64,000 nucleotides of DNA from Eucalyptus grandis (Eukaryota; Streptophyta; Magnoliopsida; Myrtales; Myrtaceae): the NCBI RefSeq assembly GCF_016545825.1, contig NC_052613.1:51504112-51568111 (forward strand), written 5' to 3'. Numbering within the stretch: the first letter of the stretch is position 1; every line of letters begins with the position of its first letter. The notes beneath the pieces are model-generated. The model worked only from the letters and a program-made list of their open reading frames with translations, did no database searches and was not told the origin of the DNA. The translations under genes and the position numbers were made by a program. This document shows positions 62,853 through 64,000 of the stretch, piece after piece.

Positions 62853-63636
62853 TTCCCTAAGTTCGTCGGATGTTGGTTATTTACCAGGATTTTGCCAATT
62901 ACTAATCTTGGCATTATTGGTACTTTTTAGATTGACGTTCCTGATTTTAAATTCTATTTAAGATGATGTGTGTTTCTTAAGCCTTAGATCATTAAGTTTG
63001 CCTGATTTGGATAGCTTAGCTTATTTTAAAATCTCCCTCAAATCCGTCGTCACGGCAATTATAACGGAGAGCCCAAGAAACAGTTACGGGTGGCTGGATG
63101 TAGAGTAGGTAACTCGTAAAAGATGGAGAATTGGAATTCCTAGATCTCATCTCAAATGAGTCAATTCGAGCTTCGCATGCTTCAAAAGCTACAGAGAGCA
63201 GACGCTGCCGATGACCAATCGGTAGGATTTTGAAGCTCTGACTCCTCGGTTCATTACCCTCTCTCGTTGAAGCCGACAGCTCCCACATCCATGGATGGCT
63301 GCTCTCGAGGATGCTGCGTTTTCGGACTACGAGGCGTCGTCTTGTTGGCTCGTACGTGGCTCTCAATGCGTATTCGTTGACGCGTTTAGCCGCCGATGCT
63401 CTTGTTTCCATGTGACGGCAAAGTTCTAGTCCCATGCACATTTTGGTGATCCTTCTCTTTCACGCTAATAATGCATTATTGGGAACGACAAGGACGGAAC
63501 ATCCTATTAAAGAACCGTGAGGGAGCTCGTGGAAGCGTGGCGATCTTTATGTGATCCGTTCCCATGCAATTATCAATGTAAAGTACAAGATAGGCATCGG
63601 TCGGTATATCAAGTTTGTAGGATGATGTTAATATTG

Positions 63637-64000
63637 TTAGGCTCCATTTGTTTCGCGAACAATATTTTTGAAGAAAAATATATATATATATATTTTATTT
63701 ATTTACTTTTTGGCGTTTGTGCCTGAGTCCCCGGCACTTAGACTCGAGTGCATCAAGACTAGGCTCTAGCTCTAGCTCAAGACCCCAATGTTCATGCTTG
63801 GGTCCTTGATACTCGTGCTCAAAACCTCAATGCTTTTGCCCGGATTCCTTGCATCTGAGCTTAGGTCCATTGAGGTCGGGCCTAGGATCTAGAAGCCCAT
63901 GTTCGGTTCCCCACACCTAGGAGCGCCCGAACTTGAGGCACTAGCCCTCTGGCCTAGGTCCATCAATACCGAACTTGAGATCATGGTGTCCATACCTGGT
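63637..64000. repeat. Degenerate short-period repeat reaching the window edge
   Basis: After a TE-like junction (ggctccatttgtttcg) and an A/T run, from 63,715 the sequence shows loose units such as gcctgagtccccggcacttag, gcttgggtccttgatactcg and gcccggattccttgcatctg. This suggests a decayed minisatellite that continues beyond the window. Confidence 0.5.

Larger units (their letters stand above)
62410..63636. repeat. Duplicate of the BURP1 exon 1 and upstream region
   Basis: Matches 23,150-24,190 in order and strand, interrupted by a SINE at 62,645. Homology on the left extends a short way into intron 1. On the right it stops near 63,636, where ggctccatttgtttcgcgaac begins. Confidence 0.88.

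Overview
This is nuclear DNA of a flowering plant, most likely a core eudicot. The evidence is spliced genes with GT-AG introns, plant-only families (DUF936, PG1-beta/BURP), Copia retrotransposons, tRNA-derived SINEs and long AT-rich spacers. The GC-rich first exons and repeat style would suit a Myrtales-type genome, but the sequence does not prove this.

Layout. Positions 1-14,090 hold four ordinary housekeeping genes, all on the minus strand: the 5' half of an RBM25-like splicing factor, a complete 9-exon RlmN-like radical-SAM rRNA methyltransferase with a plastid-type leader, a PRP17/CDC40 WD40 splicing factor, and a 4-exon DUF936 gene. Positions 14,100-21,200 are a gene-poor spacer with SINEs, a long-TIR MITE and tandem duplications.

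Positions 21,224-63,640 form a BURP-gene cluster torn apart by transposons. All members are on the minus strand: (1) an intact PG1-beta gene (621 aa, 21 FXXY motifs); (2) an intact BURP gene without FXXY repeats (350 aa); (3) a second repeat-less copy with a 1-nt frame break; (4) a 5' fragment cut exactly at an LTR end; (5) a lone signal-peptide exon with its duplicated upstream region. All share one gene plan: a short signal-peptide exon, a phase-0 intron, then one large exon. Between them lie a nearly complete 9.4-kb SIRE-like Copia element with 5-bp target duplications, two decayed Copia relics, LTR-like sequence, a 559-bp fold-back element and several tandem duplications.

RBM25 and PRP17 both act in pre-mRNA splicing, RlmN in organellar rRNA methylation and the BURP proteins in the cell wall; they form no operon-like unit. 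The most informative signals are the history of the BURP cluster, a SINE insertion with an unoccupied paralogous site inside the same window, and a Copia 3' LTR pointing its promoter at a BURP gene. I found no convincing new biological system. Several single-base frame breaks (RBM25 exon 1, BURP3, the Copia ORFs) could be real decay or consensus errors.
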